45,867 nt of DNA from Actinospica acidithermotolerans. GTDB taxonomy: Bacteria > Actinomycetota > Actinomycetes > Streptomycetales > Catenulisporaceae. Below are positions 43,566-45,867 of this stretch, piece by piece. A program made the translations under genes and the position numbers. The stretch is taken from contig NZ_JAGSOH010000055.1 of NCBI RefSeq assembly GCF_018139625.1, positions 1 to 45,867 on the forward strand, in the 5' to 3' direction. Within the stretch, counting starts at the first letter, position 1, and each line of letters starts with the position of its first letter. A model generated the notes under the pieces. That model was not told where the DNA came from, made no database searches, and saw nothing but the letters and a program-made list of their open reading frames with translations.

Positions 43566-44507
43566 TCAAGGGCCGGTGATGGCCTGAACTGCACTCTTAG
43601 TTTGCGGAGCGGTCAGCGGGTGCTTCCGGAACCAGGCCGAGATGTAGTCGAGGAACACCCGCACCTTGCGCATCGTGTGCGAGCCCGGGGAGTGCACCGC
43701 GTACAGCGAGCGCTCCGGTCCGCCGTACTCCGGCAGCACGCGGATCAGCGAGCCCTCCTCGAGGTCCGCCATGACCGTGCGCATGGGCATCAGCGCGATG
43801 CCCCGGCCGCGCACCGCCGCCTTGCGCAGGGTCAGGTAGCTGTTCGAGGAGTAGACCGCGGAGACGACCTTCAGCCGGGTCTGCTCGCCCTCGTGGGTGA
43901 GGTTCCAGATCGGGTCGTTGATGTGCACCAGGCAGTCGTGCTCGCCGATCGCGACCGGATCGGTGATCGGGTCGCGCAGCTTCAGGTACGAGGGCGCCGC
44001 GCACAGCACGTAGTCGATCCCGGCGACCCGGCGCACGAGCAGCGTGCTGTCCCGCAGGTCACGGGTGTGGAATGCGATGTCGTAGCCCTTGTCCAGGAAG
44101 TCGAAGGTGCGGTCCGACATCCCGCCGACCTCGAAGCGCACGTGGATCTTCGGGTGGTCCACGGCGAAGTCCGCGATGGCCTCGCCGAGGTCCAGGTTGC
44201 CGATCCACTTCGGGCAGATCACGGCCAGCGGCCCCTCGGGCCGGTCGTGGATGCCGCGCAGCGCCTCGTCCTCCGACTCGATCTCCTCGATGATGCGGCT
44301 GGAGAAGTCGAAGTAGCGGCGTCCGACCGTCGTCAGCGTGACTGTCCGGGCGGTGCGGTTGACCAGGCGGAGCCCGAGCTGGTTCTCCAGCTCGGACACG
44401 TGCCGGGAGACCAGCGACCCGGATATCCCGAGGTGCCGGGCCGCCTGGCTGAAGCTGCCGTGCCGGCCGACCCCGACGAAGCTGCGCATGACCGTGATGC
44501 GGTCCAT
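43566..44507 (-). CDS. LysR-family transcriptional regulator
   Basis: A 313-residue LysR regulator. The N-terminal helix-turn-helix covers about residues 18-45 (GSFSQAARHLGISGSLVSRHVSELE). The effector domain follows, with GEHDCLVHIN and a final basic segment. It lies at the head of the minus-strand catabolic genes and reads in the same direction, which is less usual than the divergent arrangement; co-transcription is likely. GGAG lies before the ATG. Confidence 0.9.
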   Translation of the reverse strand: MDRITVMRSFVGVGRHGSFSQAARHLGISGSLVSRHVSELENQLGLRLVNRTARTVTLTTVGRRYFDFSSRIIEEIESEDEALRGIHDRPEGPLAVICPKWIGNLDLGEAIADFAVDHPKIHVRFEVGGMSDRTFDFLDKGYDIAFHTRDLRDSTLLVRRVAGIDYVLCAAPSYLKLRDPITDPVAIGEHDCLVHINDPIWNLTHEGEQTRLKVVSAVYSSNSYLTLRKAAVRGRGIALMPMRTVMADLEEGSLIRVLPEYGGPERSLYAVHSPGSHTMRKVRVFLDYISAWFRKHPLTAPQTKSAVQAITGP

Positions 44508-44574
44508 CGTGACGCTCCTTTGCGTGCTGCGTGGACGGGGCCCCTGCGCGGGTCCCGGTACACCGTTCTCTCAC

Positions 44575-44586
44575 TAGATCGATCTA
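44575..44586. promoter_or_regulatory. 12-bp perfect palindrome upstream of lysR
   Basis: TAGATCGATCTA lies 68 bases upstream of the lysR start, in a locally AT-rich patch within GC-rich DNA. On the lysR strand, TTTACA directly precedes it and could be a -35 element. It is a candidate operator for LysR autoregulation or for the convergent-side CMD gene terminator region. Confidence 0.45.
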
Positions 44587-44619
44587 TCTGTAAAGCACGA
44601 TCCTGAGAAAACGCCCAGA

Positions 44620-45186
44620 TCAACCCGCGATTCGGCGGTATCCGCGCACGTCAGGGAAGGGCGGCTGGCGATCCGGCTGCAGATCCACCTGGAAGGTGTT
44701 GAGCAGCATCGCGAGCATCGAGTAGTTGCCGAGCGAGCCGATCAGGTCGACCAGGCCCTGCTCGCCGAAGCGCTCGAGGCCCTCGGCGAAGGTCTCGTCG
44801 CTCACGAAGTGGGTCTCGAGCACCTCGGTGGCGAAGCGGTGCAGCAGTTCCGCGTCCGGGTCCGGGAACTCCGGCTTCTCCCCGCGCGCCATCCGCTCGA
44901 TCGCGGCGCGGTCCACGCCCGCCTCCACGGCCTTGTCGACGTGCGCGTTCCAGGAGTACTGCGCGGAGAAGTGACGTGCCGCGACGAGCAGGCTCAGCTC
45001 CCGCAGGTGCAGCGGAAGCGCGGACTCGAAGCGGCAGTACGCGCCGAGCGCCTCGACGCGCTCGCACAGTTGCGGGCTGCGCAGCCAGACCAGGAACGGC
45101 CCGCGGGTGCCGCCGCGCCGCGCGGTGATCCGCGCGCTCAGCTCGGCCTGCTCGGGGCTCAGTTCGGTGAGCGGTCCCAGGCGCAT
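44620..45186 (-). CDS. Carboxymuconolactone decarboxylase (CMD)-family protein
   Basis: A 188-residue all-helical protein of the CMD/AhpD superfamily. The conserved block is RELSLLVAARHFSAQYSWNAHVDKAVEAG. There is no CxxC, so it is not a peroxidase of the AhpD kind; the Tyr/Trp/His pattern is that of the decarboxylase-like group. GGAG 9 bases before the ATG at 45186 supports the start. It is divergent from a cupin gene and upstream of lysR on the same strand. It may take part in a lactone or ring-cleavage step of the island. Confidence 0.85.
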   Translation of the reverse strand: MRLGPLTELSPEQAELSARITARRGGTRGPFLVWLRSPQLCERVEALGAYCRFESALPLHLRELSLLVAARHFSAQYSWNAHVDKAVEAGVDRAAIERMARGEKPEFPDPDAELLHRFATEVLETHFVSDETFAEGLERFGEQGLVDLIGSLGNYSMLAMLLNTFQVDLQPDRQPPFPDVRGYRRIAG

Positions 45187-45327
45187 GGGGTGGTTCTCCT
45201 TCGATCGGATGAAGTGGCGTGATCCCACTCTCCACGCTCGCGGCCCGGCGAGACAGCAGCTGGCGTGCAGGATTAGTCTTCGGCTCCGCGAACCCCGGCC
45301 CGGCCCGGCGCCCCGTAGTCTCGCCGC

Positions 45328-45735
45328 ATGACCATCATCAAGGCAGCGGAAGTCACCCGCCTGGGCCGCGGCGGCGGCGTCGAGACCATCCCCCTCATCA
45401 CCCGCCACACCGCGACCGAGCACATCACGATCACCTCGGGCATCAGCACGTACCCCGTCGGCACCGGCGCCCCGATGCACACGCACAACTGCGTCGAGCA
45501 CGTCACCCTCCTCGCCGGCACCGGCGAGTGCGTCATCGACGGACAGGTGACCCCCTTGGAGCCCTACGACACCACCTACGTCGAAGCCGGCATCCCCCAC
45601 CTGTTCCGCAACACCGGCGACGTCCCGATGACGATCCTGTGGATCTACGACACGGACTACGTCACCCGGACGTTCATGGCGAACGGGAAGACGGTGGAGC
45701 ACCTGTCGGCGGACGATCGGATGGTCGAGGACTGA
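45328..45735 (+). CDS. Cupin-domain protein
   Basis: A 135-residue single-domain cupin. The first motif is [21 protein letters not shown] (two His and one Glu of the metal site), shown here as its two halves HTHNCVEHV and LLAGTGE. The second motif includes [13 protein letters not shown] with the third His. Small cupins of this kind bind a metal and either a sugar, an aromatic acid or a lactone. It is divergent from the CMD gene with 141 bases between, which contain no recognised operator. Confidence 0.86.
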   Translation: MTIIKAAEVTRLGRGGGVETIPLITRHTATEHITITSGISTYPVGTGAPMHTHNCVEHVTLLAGTGECVIDGQVTPLEPYDTTYVEAGIPHLFRNTGDVPMTILWIYDTDYVTRTFMANGKTVEHLSADDRMVED

Positions 45736-45867
45736 GGTGGGGGGGGTGAGGTTGGGGGTGAGGTCTGGAGGCTGAGGTTGAGGATTGAGGTTGAGGATTG
45801 GGGTCGGGGGCTGCGGCCAGGGGCTGTCTAAGCCTGACGATCGACGACCGGCCCTGCCTACGTCGCC
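45736..45867. other. G-rich imperfect tandem repeats at the right edge
   Basis: Imperfect repeats of GGTTGAGGATTGA and GAGGTTGGGGGTGAG run from about 45735 to 45810, with G confined to one strand. No gene is visible. It follows the cupin stop directly and may be a non-coding spacer with quadruplex potential on the plus strand. Confidence 0.55.

Noticed and set aside
41751-44606. 951-codon plus-strand open frame
   Set aside because: It is antisense to the ALDH, VOC and LysR genes, which have full family motifs; long open antisense frames are expected at this GC content.
31236-45186. Catabolic island read as an antibiotic biosynthetic cluster
   Set aside because: There are no polyketide, peptide or terpene synthases and no carrier proteins; the enzymes are those of acid and aromatic catabolism.

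Overview
The window is chromosomal DNA of a very high-GC actinomycete. GTG starts are frequent, many genes overlap by 1 to 4 bases, and there is an ECF42-type sigma factor beside a YCII protein, a DtxR/IdeR-type iron box and several large regulator families. The gene content would fit a soil actinobacterium such as Streptomyces or Catenulispora; I cannot name the species. I found no tRNA, rRNA, insertion sequence or CRISPR array.

Left part (1-9400). The left edge holds the first residues of a NERD-like protein on the minus strand, followed by a ferritin-like/VIT1 metal transporter. Next comes the most unusual locus. Two divergent genes encode membrane-anchored thaumatin-like proteins, separated by a large nested palindrome. 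The plus-strand copy overlaps by 4 bases a gene for one polypeptide that joins an ECF sigma factor, an HxxxCxxC anti-sigma-like zinc motif, one membrane helix, a Ser/Thr/Pro linker and a GH128-type (Asl1-like) glucanase domain. Thaumatin folds and GH128 enzymes both act on beta-1,3-glucan, so I read this as a candidate fungal-wall sensing and response system. A compact Rho factor, an alpha/beta hydrolase and an iron-box-controlled NRAMP transporter follow.

Regulatory middle (9400-22050). This contains an SDR/PH-like protein pair opposite a TetR gene with two matching operators, a MocR regulator opposite an EamA transporter, the YCII/ECF42 pair, a DUF998 protein, a PAS-GAF-SpoIIE-HATPase signalling protein, citrate synthase, and a two-component system.

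Sulfosugar/glycan island (22051-26709). A close homologue of UDP-sulfoquinovose synthase (SQD1) is translationally coupled to a second sugar epimerase and to a fusion of a membrane glycosyltransferase with a GT2 domain. A GtrA-like flippase gene lies convergent to them. Direct repeats of the OmpR-regulator type lie between this operon and the two-component genes.

Right part (27017-45867). A secreted tyrosine phosphatase, two LacI regulators and a ferritin-like protein lead into a catabolic island. Its plus-strand operon is ALDH, LhgO-like oxidase, amidohydrolase, ThDP enzyme and Ldh2 dehydrogenase. It converges on a minus-strand operon of LysR, two VOC proteins, ALDH, FAH hydrolase, alpha/beta hydrolase, GlcG/HbpS protein and a cysteine-free MetE-like protein. 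Three tandem hairpins separate the two operons. A carboxymuconolactone-decarboxylase-like gene and a cupin gene flank the island. The set suggests breakdown of an aromatic or lactone-type substrate through oxo- and hydroxy-acid intermediates, but the substrate cannot be read from the sequence.
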